Source of the DNA: Caldifarciminota bacterium
Lineage (GTDB): Bacteria; Hydrothermota; Tepidihabitantia; Tepidihabitantales; Tepidihabitantaceae
Reading direction: 5' to 3'
Assembly (NCBI GenBank): GCA_026397595.1
Contig: JAPLUO010000292.1
Span: 1-58,229, forward strand
DNA: 58,229 nucleotides
In this document: piece by piece, positions 50,147-58,200 of the stretch
Position numbering within the stretch: position 1 is the stretch's first letter
Layout: the number at the start of each line of letters is the position of its first letter
Position numbers and translations under genes: made by a program
The notes under the pieces: model-generated
The model's input: only the letters and a program-made list of their open reading frames with translations
Told to the model about the DNA's origin: nothing
The model's database searches: none

Positions 50147-51385
50147 ATGAGACTGCTGTTGATTCTGGTTGTCACGGCGGCGGCGATTGCCGTGGCTGCC
50201 GATTCCGCGTTGGTCACGCTGGCCTTCAGCGGACGTGGCGCGTCCGCGTATGACAAGTGGCTCCACCAGAACGCGAAGGAATACCCAGGGCTCTCGCCGA
50301 TATACGTCCAGATTGACAACGAGGCAAAGAGTGCACACCGGACATATTCGTACTGGGTCAGTTTCCTCGATGACAGCGGCGCGGTTGTCCGCAAGCGCAC
50401 GTTCACGGGCGTGCGTGACCCGCGATCCGTAAACGGGCACGTCAAGTCGTACTATGCCTACACACCTGGCGGCGGCGATGCGCTGCTCGTCTGTCCGGAG
50501 GTGGGGCTCACGACCGCGTACAACCGGTCCGGCGATAGCGTATTCACTTCAACCGCTGGCGACATCCAGGGAGACGGCGGGTTGTACCTCAGGCAGTTCC
50601 TGGACGAGGAAGGGTGCGTATGCAAGGACGCTATCGAGGTGCTCGATACGCGCGGGGCAGTGGCGAGCACGATTCGCGGGCCTGTGGGACCCAGCGTCTA
50701 TGCGCACGTCTGGTCTCGTGACAAGGTCCACGCGCTGTGCATCTCGGACACTGTGGGCCAGGTCATGGTTATGGACAAGGGAGGCAAGACACTCTGGCAG
50801 GGCGGGCTCGGGTCCGCAACTGCTGCCGACGTCGCGATTTCCGATGACGGCCGATTCGTGGCCGCGGCAACCTGGGACTCGCTGATTATCCGCGACATAC
50901 AGGCGGGCAAAACTGTCGCCCGTCCGCTGCGCGAGGGCGGGCCGGGGAGATTCCTCGGACCCAAGGTCGCGATATCGCCGGACGACCGCTACGTTGCCGT
51001 TGCCCGATTTCACGCCATGGCGCACGACTCCATCCTGCTTGACGTCTTCACTACCGACGGAGCCGCAGCCTGTACCACACTCGCCCTGCGCACCGGCATG
51101 GTGATGGGCGTCGGGTTCGTTGAAGGAAACGTCTGGATGGTCGCCCGGGCACCTGAGAACACAGGAACGGGTGTTCTGCACATGCCGCGCCGAACCCAAT
51201 CATCGGATGAACCGTACCGCGTCGTTATGGTTGGACTGAATGGGCAGATGCGGACATGGGACGGCGTTGGTCCGTCGCACCCGCATCCGCCGTTGAAGCT
51301 TGCCGGTAATGCCCTGGTGTTCTATGGCAGGGACAGCATGTCGGTCTATCGCATCCAGGCCGGTACGACCGAGGAAAGGAAATGA
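50147..51385 (+). CDS. Secreted propeller-like protein of unknown function (copy 2)
   Basis: The 412-residue protein has a signal peptide (MRLLLILVVTAAAIAVAADS) and WD40-like blades (AISDDGRFVAAATWDSLIIR, ISPDDRYVAVARFHAMAHD). It is the paralogue of the gene at 48837-50018 and lies one base before the intact transaldolase. Such proteins are often surface or periplasmic sensors or adhesins; no motif decides this here. Confidence 0.72.
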   Translation: MRLLLILVVTAAAIAVAADSALVTLAFSGRGASAYDKWLHQNAKEYPGLSPIYVQIDNEAKSAHRTYSYWVSFLDDSGAVVRKRTFTGVRDPRSVNGHVKSYYAYTPGGGDALLVCPEVGLTTAYNRSGDSVFTSTAGDIQGDGGLYLRQFLDEEGCVCKDAIEVLDTRGAVASTIRGPVGPSVYAHVWSRDKVHALCISDTVGQVMVMDKGGKTLWQGGLGSATAADVAISDDGRFVAAATWDSLIIRDIQAGKTVARPLREGGPGRFLGPKVAISPDDRYVAVARFHAMAHDSILLDVFTTDGAAACTTLALRTGMVMGVGFVEGNVWMVARAPENTGTGVLHMPRRTQSSDEPYRVVMVGLNGQMRTWDGVGPSHPHPPLKLAGNALVFYGRDSMSVYRIQAGTTEERK

Positions 51386-51386
51386 C

Positions 51387-52043
51387 ATGGGGCTTCTCCT
51401 GGACAGCGCGAAGATTGAGGAAGTAAGGCAGGCGGTCGAGCTCGGGTTTGTTGCCGGTGTGACCACGAACCCTACCATCATGGCAAAGGCCAAGGGCGAG
51501 CCGAAGGAGATTATTCGGCAGATATGCGCGATTGCGCCCGGGCCGGTGTTTTACCAGGTGACGGCGAAGACGGTCGCGGAACGGGAGCGCGAGGGCAGAG
51601 AGTTCTTCAGCATCAGCCCGGAGAAGGTCGTGCTTAAGATCCCCGCCACAACCGAGAACATGGCACTCATGGTCAGGCTCTCAGGGGAGATTCCCTGCGC
51701 CGCGACTGCGGTGTACAGCGGTTACCAGACGCTCGTGGCCTGCGAGGCGGGCGCGCGCTACGTGATACCGTACGTGAACCGGACGACGCGGCTGCTGGGC
51801 GATGGGTGTAAGCTGGTAGCCGAGATGGCGGCAGTGATTAGGGCGACTGGGAAGCGGGCGCAGATTCTGGCCGCAAGCATCAAGACGGCCGAGGAAGCAG
51901 CACAGGCAGTGCTGGCCGGCGCGAATCACCTGACGTTACCCATGGACATCCTGCTGAGCCTTGGCAACCACCCGCTCTCGGACGCGGCTATCGAGGAGTT
52001 TTCGCGCGCCGCTACCCAGGCGAATTCAGAAGTCAGAAGCTAG
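51387..52043 (+). CDS. Transaldolase / fructose-6-phosphate aldolase (FSA) type
   Basis: The 218-residue protein belongs to the short transaldolase/FSA group. The Schiff-base lysine is in EKVVLKIPATTENMALM (Lys84); GVTTNPTIMAK and AGANHLTLPMDILLSL are family motifs. It would transfer dihydroxyacetone or cleave fructose 6-phosphate, fitting with the upstream sugar kinase in one operon. The last residues (NSEVRS) come from the AGAAGTCAGAAG word spacer that follows. ATG 51387 is supported by a GGAAAGGAAA site and by alignment with its truncated copy. Confidence 0.9.
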   Translation: MGLLLDSAKIEEVRQAVELGFVAGVTTNPTIMAKAKGEPKEIIRQICAIAPGPVFYQVTAKTVAEREREGREFFSISPEKVVLKIPATTENMALMVRLSGEIPCAATAVYSGYQTLVACEAGARYVIPYVNRTTRLLGDGCKLVAEMAAVIRATGKRAQILAASIKTAEEAAQAVLAGANHLTLPMDILLSLGNHPLSDAAIEEFSRAATQANSEVRS

Positions 52044-52078
52044 ACTGCAGAAGTCAGGACTTCGGACCGGAAGCCCGG

Positions 52079-52870
52079 TCAGCTTTGTGTCTTGGTGTCT
52101 TGGTGGTTAGCCGGCCCTTTTTGATTCTGCTCTGCGTTCTTGGCTTCTTCGGCTGAGTCGCGGTGGAGCTCTGCCAGCGTCGGGTGTTTGTAGGGCGACT
52201 GCTCGGATAGCTTCCGGGTCGCCTTAAAGAAGATAACCCAGAAGAGAATCACCATAGTAATCAGGCTCACGACCATCAGCGGCGCTTTGTCGAGCGAGAA
52301 GACGATGAAGTCGTATAGCCCGTGGGCCGTGACCGCCAGCCCGAAACCAAGCGCGGACAGCCAATTGCCGACCCGGTCGTCGCGGGCGAACTTGGCCTCG
52401 CCGAGGAAGTAACCCATCAGCACGCCGTCAAAGGCGTGGCTCGGTATCGAGAGCAGCGCGCGCAGGACGCCGGCGCCGGCGCCGTTGGAGAAGACATAGA
52501 TGATGTTCTCGACCGTGGCGAAGCCGAGCGCGGCCATGACCGAGTACATAATTCCGTCGTATGGTTCGTCGAACTCGGGCCGGTGAAAGGCGTAGAACCG
52601 GACGACGGTGAACTTCGCTCCCTCCTCGACCAGGCCGACAATGATCATCGCGCCCAGAAAGGCGTGGAGCAGGTTGGGCGTATCGGAGTGCCAGCCGGTC
52701 AGCTTCTGAAGCGACAGCGACGTAAGCGCCGCGGGCACAAGCGAAGCTGCACCGAGCCCGAAGGTCACAAGCATCACGCCGATTGGTTCCTTCCGGTATT
52801 TGTCACGGGCGTAGAAGAAAAGAAACAGCGCGACGGCGGGAGCGATGGCGAGGACGAGTAGCCCGAGCAC
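52079..52870 (-). CDS. PrsW-family intramembrane metalloprotease
   Basis: The 263-residue multi-spanning protein has the PrsW signature: EEGAKFTVVRFYAFHRPEFD (EExxK), PYDGIMYSVMAALGFATVEN and SHAFDGVLMGYFLGEAKF. PrsW-type proteases cleave anti-sigma factors or other membrane proteins; the substrate here is unknown. The C-terminal tail (GPANHQDTKTQS) and the stop lie in a CACCAAGACACAAAG word spacer, so the gene end was formed by the repeat. The start is GTG at 52870, without a clear promoter. Confidence 0.85.
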   Translation of the reverse strand: MLGLLVLAIAPAVALFLFFYARDKYRKEPIGVMLVTFGLGAASLVPAALTSLSLQKLTGWHSDTPNLLHAFLGAMIIVGLVEEGAKFTVVRFYAFHRPEFDEPYDGIMYSVMAALGFATVENIIYVFSNGAGAGVLRALLSIPSHAFDGVLMGYFLGEAKFARDDRVGNWLSALGFGLAVTAHGLYDFIVFSLDKAPLMVVSLITMVILFWVIFFKATRKLSEQSPYKHPTLAELHRDSAEEAKNAEQNQKGPANHQDTKTQS

Positions 52871-52900
52871 TAGCAGTTACTAATGAGAGCAGGAAATGTT

Positions 52901-53000
52901 TGTCATTCTGAGGCGTTCGACGCCGAAGAATCTTCGAGTGCAAAGACCCTTCGCTGCGCTCAGGGTGACATAAAGACCCTTCGCTGCGCTCAGGGTGACA
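52901..53000. repeat. TGTCATTCTGAG...GGGTGACA element with a 30-bp tandem duplication
   Basis: TGTCATTCTGAGGCGTTCGA, GAAGAATCTTCGAG and AAGACCCTTCGCTGCGCTCA form a hairpin-prone element. The 30-bp right end (52941-52970) is repeated directly at 52971-53000 with one difference. Confidence 0.85.
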
Positions 53001-53040
53001 TCAAGAACTGTCCAGTATTTCATGCTCTCCGTAATAGCAG

Positions 53041-53092
53041 TTAGGAGTTGGTAGGCTCCTAACTCCTAACCTACTAACAGCTAACTCCCCTG
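53041..53092. repeat. TAACTCCTAAC word spacer
   Basis: AGTTAGGAGTTGGTAGGCTC is followed by CTAACTCCTAACCTACTAAC; it is the same word family as 32629-32718 and is self-complementary. Confidence 0.6.
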
Positions 53093-53097
53093 GATGG

Positions 53098-53769
53098 CTA
53101 GACGATAGGTTCGAACAGGTACTCGGGCCTGCCTGTGCGTGCCCGCACGCAGACAGGCCGGCCGGTCGGTGGCCGTCCTCGCAGGAACGTCACTTGGAAC
53201 GATATCGGGCCGGCGTGGGCGAATTCGAACCGGAGGCGACCGTTGCGGAGTTGGTACTCGCCTTCATCGAGCATGTAGGGTCTGCTCCGGGGCGGCGCAG
53301 CCTCGGCTGAAGGGTGGATCCGGCCGGGACGGATGAAAGCCGCGTAGAGCCGCGAGCACGGCACGGTACCGCCGTCATGCACCAGCACCGGCCAGCGGTT
53401 TTCAAGGAAGAGCGGCGCGCTGTTGAAGCTGAGAGTCACGCAATCCGCGCTGCGCCCGAGCAGGACCCGGCCGAGTTGCGGCCTGGCCTTGGAATAGGTT
53501 TGGACCGTGGCGCTGCCGTGGAGCGGGGGAAGCTGGTCGATCCGGACGCTGCCGGCCGGCTGCTTCGTGCCGCGCCGGGGCGGGAAAAGGTGATGGATTT
53601 CCTCGACGATCTCGTCCAGGCTCAGGTGCCGGGTAATCGCGTCGGCCAGCGCGGCACGGGCGCGGGGCACGACAATGTCCAGCTTGCCGCGCGTGACCAT
53701 GCGCGACAGTTCCGTATGGGTGAAATTCTCCAAGAGGCCGCGGGCGGGTTCGAGGCGGATTCCCTTCAT
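53098..53769 (-). CDS. Conserved-looking hypothetical protein
   Basis: The 223-residue protein starts MKGIRLEPARGLLENFTHTE. The first 75 residues look like a small helical domain (ELSRMVTRGKLDIVVPRARA, then AALADAITRHLSLDEIVEEI), and residues about 90-223 are beta-rich. I do not recognise the family. The start is supported by a good promoter whose -10 ends 6 bp upstream. It is flanked by word spacers on both sides and appears to be a single-gene unit. Confidence 0.6.
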   Translation of the reverse strand: MKGIRLEPARGLLENFTHTELSRMVTRGKLDIVVPRARAALADAITRHLSLDEIVEEIHHLFPPRRGTKQPAGSVRIDQLPPLHGSATVQTYSKARPQLGRVLLGRSADCVTLSFNSAPLFLENRWPVLVHDGGTVPCSRLYAAFIRPGRIHPSAEAAPPRSRPYMLDEGEYQLRNGRLRFEFAHAGPISFQVTFLRGRPPTGRPVCVRARTGRPEYLFEPIV

Positions 53770-53775
53770 GAACTG

Positions 53776-53803
53776 AGTATACGAGGCCGGTGGCGGCGGT
53801 CAA
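53776..53803 (-). promoter_or_regulatory. Promoter of the hypothetical gene, predicted leaderless
   Basis: TTGACC (53803-53798), a 16-bp spacer and TATACT (53781-53776) are followed by 6 bp (CAGTTC) and the ATG at 53769. Confidence 0.65.
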
Positions 53804-53827
53804 GCCGCGTCGCACCAAGACATCAAG

Positions 53828-53941
53828 GATGAGGGATGAAGGATGAGGGATGAAGGATGAGTCAAGCCGAACCCCCGACTTCGGTCCTTGCCCTTCCGCT
53901 GGCCGCCCCCTCCTTGGCGTTCTTGGCGTCCTTGGCGGTTT
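53828..53941. repeat. GGATGAGGGATGAA tandem and CTTGGCG words
   Basis: A 14-bp unit GGATGAGGGATGAA is repeated 2.5 times (53828-53862), followed by CCTTGGCGTTCTTGGCGTCC words (53911-53941), the reverse complement of the CGCCAAG words near 34.15 kb. Confidence 0.7.
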
Positions 53942-53958
53942 GAGTTTCGTGTCAGGGA

Positions 53959-55935
53959 CTATCGGCCGAGCTTGGCCCGGGCGCGGGCCGCCACGGTTTT
54001 GGCCCAGGGATGGCCGGGCACGAGCTTCAGCACCTGCTCGGCCCGGTCAAGCGCAACCTGGTAGTGACCGGCATTGAGCGCGGCGAGCGAGAGGTTGAAG
54101 AGCAGCGCCGGGTCGTCAGGAAATCGCCGCACCGCACGACTGAGCATGTCGAATGCCGTCTCATGCTGCTTCCGCGCGCCCAGCAGGCCGCCGAGCATCA
54201 GGTAGGCGTCACGGCTGGAGGAGTCGGCGGCCAAAGTCTCGGACAGCCGGACGATTGCCGACGCAGTGTCTGCCTGCGCGAGCGCTGCCCGGGCGAGCTC
54301 CAGCCGGTGGGGGCCGAATTCCGGCAGGGCGAGTCCGGTATTGAACGCCGCCGCCTCGCGAACCATGGCTTGGGCAAGGTCTTGCCTTTCGCTCTGGGCA
54401 TAGAGTCGCGCCAGCAGGACGCACGTCTCAGCCTGCGCCAGCCTTTCCTGGCGACTGGCCGGGTCGACGTTCTTTTCATAGATATCGACCGCCGTGCGGT
54501 ATGCCGCCTCCGCCTTCTGTGGTTGGCTCGAGCCGTATTGCCAGACCTCGGCCAGGTTGCGGTACGCCCCGGCGCGCAGCAGTTCCGAGCCGCGCCGCAG
54601 GGGCAGCGTGAAGGCCACGGTCGAAAGCAACAACAGGGCTACACCAACCACAACCGGCAATGGCCGGAGCTTTCGGAATCGCGCCGCCCGCCAGAGCTTG
54701 TACGCACCGGCTCCAGCCAGCGCCGCCAGCGCCGGGTATGCGGGCAGGCGATAGCGGTCGGCCACGTAGAAAATCAGCAGGGCTGCCAGCGTGCCGAGCA
54801 GGACCGCGTACAACGGCCAGTAGCGCCGTTCGCGCGAGAGCAGTGGCCCGGTAACGGCCAGGGCGAGCAGCAACCCGAAGCGGACAGATGCGAGGCGCAA
54901 AGGCCAGACCATATGCAGTTCCAAGTCAAGGTTGTAGTCTGACGGTGATTCGTAGTCGGACAGGGCAAGCACCAGCTTGCGGCCCAGCAGCAGTGCGAAT
55001 GCGCCGGGGTTGTGAACGACCCAGGATACAGCCCGCCCGGCCCAGAAGGCGGAAACTTGCGACGGCCGGAGTGCGTGCCCGGCAAGCGATTCCGCGTACA
55101 GCTTCTCGAACTGCTCCTGTTCGGCAATCGCGGTCAGGAAACGGCCTTCGTGCTTGAACTCGAACATCTCCGGCGGCTGGGCAAGGGTGCCGGCGGCAAG
55201 GCGGTTGTTACCTTGGTAAAGGGTGAAGCCGCCGTTGGAACTGATGGGGACAAAGTCCTGCCCGGCCGTGGCGTTGCGCACCGTCACCACGCCGACGACC
55301 AGCAGGCAGCCGGCAATCCCGAGCCAGACGCCCTTGCGTCCGGCGGTCCGGCCCGCAACCGCCCAAATGCAGGCGAGCGCGAAGATGATACCGGCACCGG
55401 CCCAGGCGACCGCCGCCGCGCCGAAGACGATGCCGGCCGGCAGCCAGATCCAGCGCTGTCGCCGGTCGCCGACCAGCAAGAGCAGGTAGCTCCCGAGCGT
55501 GATGAGGAAGACTACGAGTGTGGCCGAGAGCAACTTGCTCTCAAAGAATGGCAGGGGCGCCGCGAGCGCGGCCAACGCGAGCGCAATCAGCGCGGCCGTC
55601 GGGCCGAACAGCCGGCGGGCGATGTAATAGACCAGGAGTATCGTCGCCAGCCCGAGTACCACTTGCACGATGTAGACCGGCCACACGCCCGCGCCGGTCT
55701 TGATGGCCAGCGCGACGAAGTACGGATACAGAGGCGCGCGATAGAAGACCCCGGTGGTCTGGACGCCCGCGGCAATCTGCCCGGCCCAGTCAAGATAGAT
55801 CTCGGCGTCGCCGAGCGGGTGAGCGTGGAACGGCAGGTTGCGGAGGTAGCAGACAAAGTAGGCGGCCCGCAAGACCGCCGCCCCGAAGAGAATCAGCGCC
55901 GGCGGCCACCACCGGTTCGCCGCCGGCCGGCTCAC
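53959..55935 (-). CDS. GT39-like membrane glycosyltransferase fused to TPR repeats
   Basis: The 658-residue protein begins with a hydrophobic segment (WWPPALILFGAAVLRAAYFV), a catalytic-type acidic loop (DAEIYLDWAGQIAAG, GVFYRAPLYPYFVALA) typical of PMT/ArnT-like glycosyltransferases (GT39/PF13231), and many further membrane segments to about residue 430. The C-terminal 220 residues are TPR-like helices (AEAAYRTAVDIYEKNVDPAS, PALLFNLSLAALNAGHYQVA). Such enzymes move sugars from a polyprenyl carrier onto proteins or lipids outside the membrane. I use GTG at 55935 (MSRPANRWW); the frame continues to ATG 55986, which is also possible. Confidence 0.82.
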   Translation of the reverse strand: MSRPAANRWWPPALILFGAAVLRAAYFVCYLRNLPFHAHPLGDAEIYLDWAGQIAAGVQTTGVFYRAPLYPYFVALAIKTGAGVWPVYIVQVVLGLATILLVYYIARRLFGPTAALIALALAALAAPLPFFESKLLSATLVVFLITLGSYLLLLVGDRRQRWIWLPAGIVFGAAAVAWAGAGIIFALACIWAVAGRTAGRKGVWLGIAGCLLVVGVVTVRNATAGQDFVPISSNGGFTLYQGNNRLAAGTLAQPPEMFEFKHEGRFLTAIAEQEQFEKLYAESLAGHALRPSQVSAFWAGRAVSWVVHNPGAFALLLGRKLVLALSDYESPSDYNLDLELHMVWPLRLASVRFGLLLALAVTGPLLSRERRYWPLYAVLLGTLAALLIFYVADRYRLPAYPALAALAGAGAYKLWRAARFRKLRPLPVVVGVALLLLSTVAFTLPLRRGSELLRAGAYRNLAEVWQYGSSQPQKAEAAYRTAVDIYEKNVDPASRQERLAQAETCVLLARLYAQSERQDLAQAMVREAAAFNTGLALPEFGPHRLELARAALAQADTASAIVRLSETLAADSSSRDAYLMLGGLLGARKQHETAFDMLSRAVRRFPDDPALLFNLSLAALNAGHYQVALDRAEQVLKLVPGHPWAKTVAARARAKLGR

Positions 55936-56202
55936 GTTCCGGTGAGCAGTTGCCGGCACTAGCGCAATATGGGGTATTCCCTTCACTCAAGTACGTACTA
56001 CCGGTTGTGTTGGCAGCGACTTGGCAAACCGCGAATGCCTCTGACCATCGCCGTGAAGGGTGCGGGCTTCACCGTGACTGCCTGCTCCAACAGCCGGTAG
56101 AAGAGCCTGCGAGGGTACTCGCAGCAGGCCTCCTCGGCAGTGAAAAGAGTCTCCACAGGGCATACCCCATATTCGGAAAGTCCCGGCCCTCTAGCCAGCC
56201 CC

Positions 56203-56502
56203 TATCCCAGCACACGTCACAGCACCATGCCCTTGCCTCGCAGCGACCATCGTTCCGGCCCTCGTCCCAGCGCCCGTGACAGCATCCGGCCCTCGTCTCG
56301 CAACAGCCGCCGCTCCAACCCTTGTCCCAGCACCTGCAACAGCACCCAGCCCTCGTCTCGCAACAGCCGTCGTTCCAGCCCTCGCCACAGCACCCGCAAC
56401 AGCAGCTGCTCCTGCCGCCGCAACGGCGCTTGCTCCGGCCCCTGTAACAGGTCAACCACCAGCAGCCGCCCCAGCTCCTGCAACAGCACGACCGCCGCGC
56501 CT
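56203..56502 (+). repeat. Degenerate 12-bp array with a 60-bp higher-order unit
   Basis: Twenty-five in-phase 12-mers (consensus YGYNMCAGCNCC) run without indels. Five-unit blocks repeat at 60 bp: CAGCCCTCGTCT-CGCAACAG at 56347 parallels CGGCCCTCGTCT-CGCAACAG at 56287, and more loosely 56227, 56407 and 56467. The core GCAACAGC corresponds to GCAAC of the array at 10.7 kb. Confidence 0.88.
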
Positions 56503-56628
56503 CCGGCGCGCCGGCGGTGATGCTGCCGGTGCGGACGCTGAAGCTGACGCGAGGCACCGGGCCCGCGCTGCACACGTACTGGACCGGTTACTGAACCCTG
56601 ACGCCGTAGCGGACAGCGTTCGTAAGGA

Positions 56629-56655
56629 AAGGCCGCGCCCCAGAGGCGCGGCCTT
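56629..56655 (-). terminator. Hairpin terminator after the last secreted protein
   Basis: A perfect 10-bp stem AAGGCCGCGC/GCGCGGCCTT with a 7-base loop lies 17 bp beyond the stop at 56672. There is no long U-tract. Confidence 0.6.
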
Positions 56656-56671
56656 GCTGTAGAGCCGGCCT

Positions 56672-57973
56672 CTAGTTGAACAAGACCGACTTGCTCGACA
56701 CCGTTCTGCCGTCAATGGTCAGGCGGTAGAAGTACGTGCCGTTGGCAACGCGGCGACCATCCGAGTTGGTGCGGTCCCAGGTCGCGCTCTGGCTGCCCGG
56801 CTCAAGCGTGCCGTTCACCAGCGTGCGAACCGGCGAGCCGGTCGCGTCATACACACCCAGGCTCACTCTGCACCGTCGGGCAACCGTGAAGTTGATGCGG
56901 ACGCGGTCGCGCACCAGGGTTGGTAGCACATTGTCGATCAAACCGCCGAGCTTCGTGCGTTGTTCTTCGACAGCCGCAGGCTGGGGCCGGACCGAGACCG
57001 ACGCGTACGCAGTGTCGTTGTGATAGATCGAGTCCTCGGGCAGTTTCGTGAACATCGTTACTTTGTAGTCACTCCCGACGGCTCCGGTCCAACTCTTGGG
57101 GAAGGTTACGTCCGCAGACTCGGACGGCGCGAGCGGGCCCGTATAGATGGCCGTGTCAGTGAAGACGACGTGGATGGATTCTCCAACAACCGAGTCAATC
57201 TGGCAGATCACCGGGACGTTACTCACGGGATTGGAGCCGAAGTTGCGGATGCGGGCCATGGGCGCGATTTGCCCCGGCACGACAGTGTCTATCGGCGCCA
57301 GAACCAACTCTGCGCCAACATCGTGGGCCGGGATACCGCCGCGGCCCAGGAACGCCCGGATGTGCCAGTTCACGTTGAAGCCGACGCTGCTCACCTGTAT
57401 CCACCGGCCATCGCTGTTTATCCAGCCACCGCGGTCCGCCACGGCCGGGCCATCGTCTATCCCCAGTGGGTAGGTTCCGGCCCCGTGGTTTATCCGTGGA
57501 CCGATCCAGATGTCGTCACTTGAGCCCGCCAGCGGCACCAGGACCGGCAGGTTAATTGTATGCCAAGCCATCGTAGTCGCGCCGGAGTAGGGCACCGACT
57601 CGATTATCGCACCGGGTGTCGTGGACGTGCCCTTGCCCCATACGAACAAGTAGTCGTCGTTGGACGAATCCCTTTTGTAGAAAACCACCGTCGCGACCGT
57701 GCATGCCACGGTTGGAGTCAGGCGGGCAGCCGTATAGAAAACGCCGCCGGCCGTCAGACCCAGAGCGTTGTTGAACGCCTCAAGGTCCACGTGCAGCGTG
57801 TCGCCGGGCAGATCAGTCCTGGGCGAGGGCCCGGGAATGGCGATAGCCTCAGACGGACGGCGCAGCGAACTCAGGACGCCGGCACCGGACGGCACGTTCG
57901 TATCAGCGGTCTGCGCTGCCAGAGAGAGCCCGACAAGAAGCAGCAGGCCTAAGATCGTAGTACCAATTCTCAC
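56672..57973 (-). CDS. Secreted protein with C-terminal FlgD/T9SS-like sorting domain
   Basis: The 433-residue protein has a signal peptide (MRIGTTILGLLLLVGLSLAA), a beta-rich central region (NALGLTAGGVFYTAARLTPT), a CARDB/DUF-like segment about other secreted proteins (VGAELVLAPIDTVVPGQIAP, then SNVPVICQID) and a sorting tail (VSLGVYDATGSPVRTLVNGT, ending RTVSSKSVLFN). It is probably cell-surface or secreted; no catalytic motif is visible. A GGAGG site precedes the ATG and a promoter lies 83 bp upstream. Confidence 0.8.
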   Translation of the reverse strand: MRIGTTILGLLLLVGLSLAAQTADTNVPSGAGVLSSLRRPSEAIAIPGPSPRTDLPGDTLHVDLEAFNNALGLTAGGVFYTAARLTPTVACTVATVVFYKRDSSNDDYLFVWGKGTSTTPGAIIESVPYSGATTMAWHTINLPVLVPLAGSSDDIWIGPRINHGAGTYPLGIDDGPAVADRGGWINSDGRWIQVSSVGFNVNWHIRAFLGRGGIPAHDVGAELVLAPIDTVVPGQIAPMARIRNFGSNPVSNVPVICQIDSVVGESIHVVFTDTAIYTGPLAPSESADVTFPKSWTGAVGSDYKVTMFTKLPEDSIYHNDTAYASVSVRPQPAAVEEQRTKLGGLIDNVLPTLVRDRVRINFTVARRCRVSLGVYDATGSPVRTLVNGTLEPGSQSATWDRTNSDGRRVANGTYFYRLTIDGRTVSSKSVLFN

Positions 57974-58056
57974 ACGTTCCTCCTCAGTTGTTTCGAACTG
58001 TCTCGCTGCCTGCGATACCGCAGTAGCGCGTCTCTGATAGGCCTCAAGAATGAGGG

Positions 58057-58084
58057 AGTTTACCTACCGCCTACGGCAAGTCAA
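58057..58084 (-). promoter_or_regulatory. Promoter of the last secreted-protein gene
   Basis: TTGACT (58084-58079), a 16-bp spacer and TAAACT (58062-58057), with an 83-bp leader to the ATG at 57973. Confidence 0.55.
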
Positions 58085-58092
58085 GCGGGCGC

Positions 58093-58161
58093 GTTGCCTC
58101 ACCAGAAATCTATACGAAACGGGGTCGTTGCCTCACGTAAGGAATCTAGCTGAAAGGAGTC
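58093..58161 (+). repeat. Two tandem ~35-bp repeats at a putative insertion-sequence end
   Basis: GTTGCCTCACCAGAAATCTA (58093) and GTTGCCTCACGTAAGGAATC (58127) head two direct repeats that both continue with GAAA and end in GGGTC/GAGTC. Such repeats resemble transposase-binding sites and sit just before a putative transposase start. Confidence 0.65.
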
Positions 58162-58200
58162 ATAATCTGACCTTCCCCGGACCTAAAAGGAGATGGCCAG

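Larger units (their letters stand above)
55987..56671. other. 685-bp gene-free region with a 12-bp array and hairpin
   Basis: No gene is supported. The region holds a 12-bp array (56203-56502) and, at its right end, a terminator for the minus-strand secreted protein. Frames across the array encode Arg/Ser/Asn or Ala/Pro/Thr tetrapeptide repeats only. Confidence 0.65.

Noticed and set aside
56140..56520. 126-residue Ser/Arg-rich plus-strand protein
   Set aside because: It translates the 12-bp array at 56.2 kb; two other frames are also open for the same reason.
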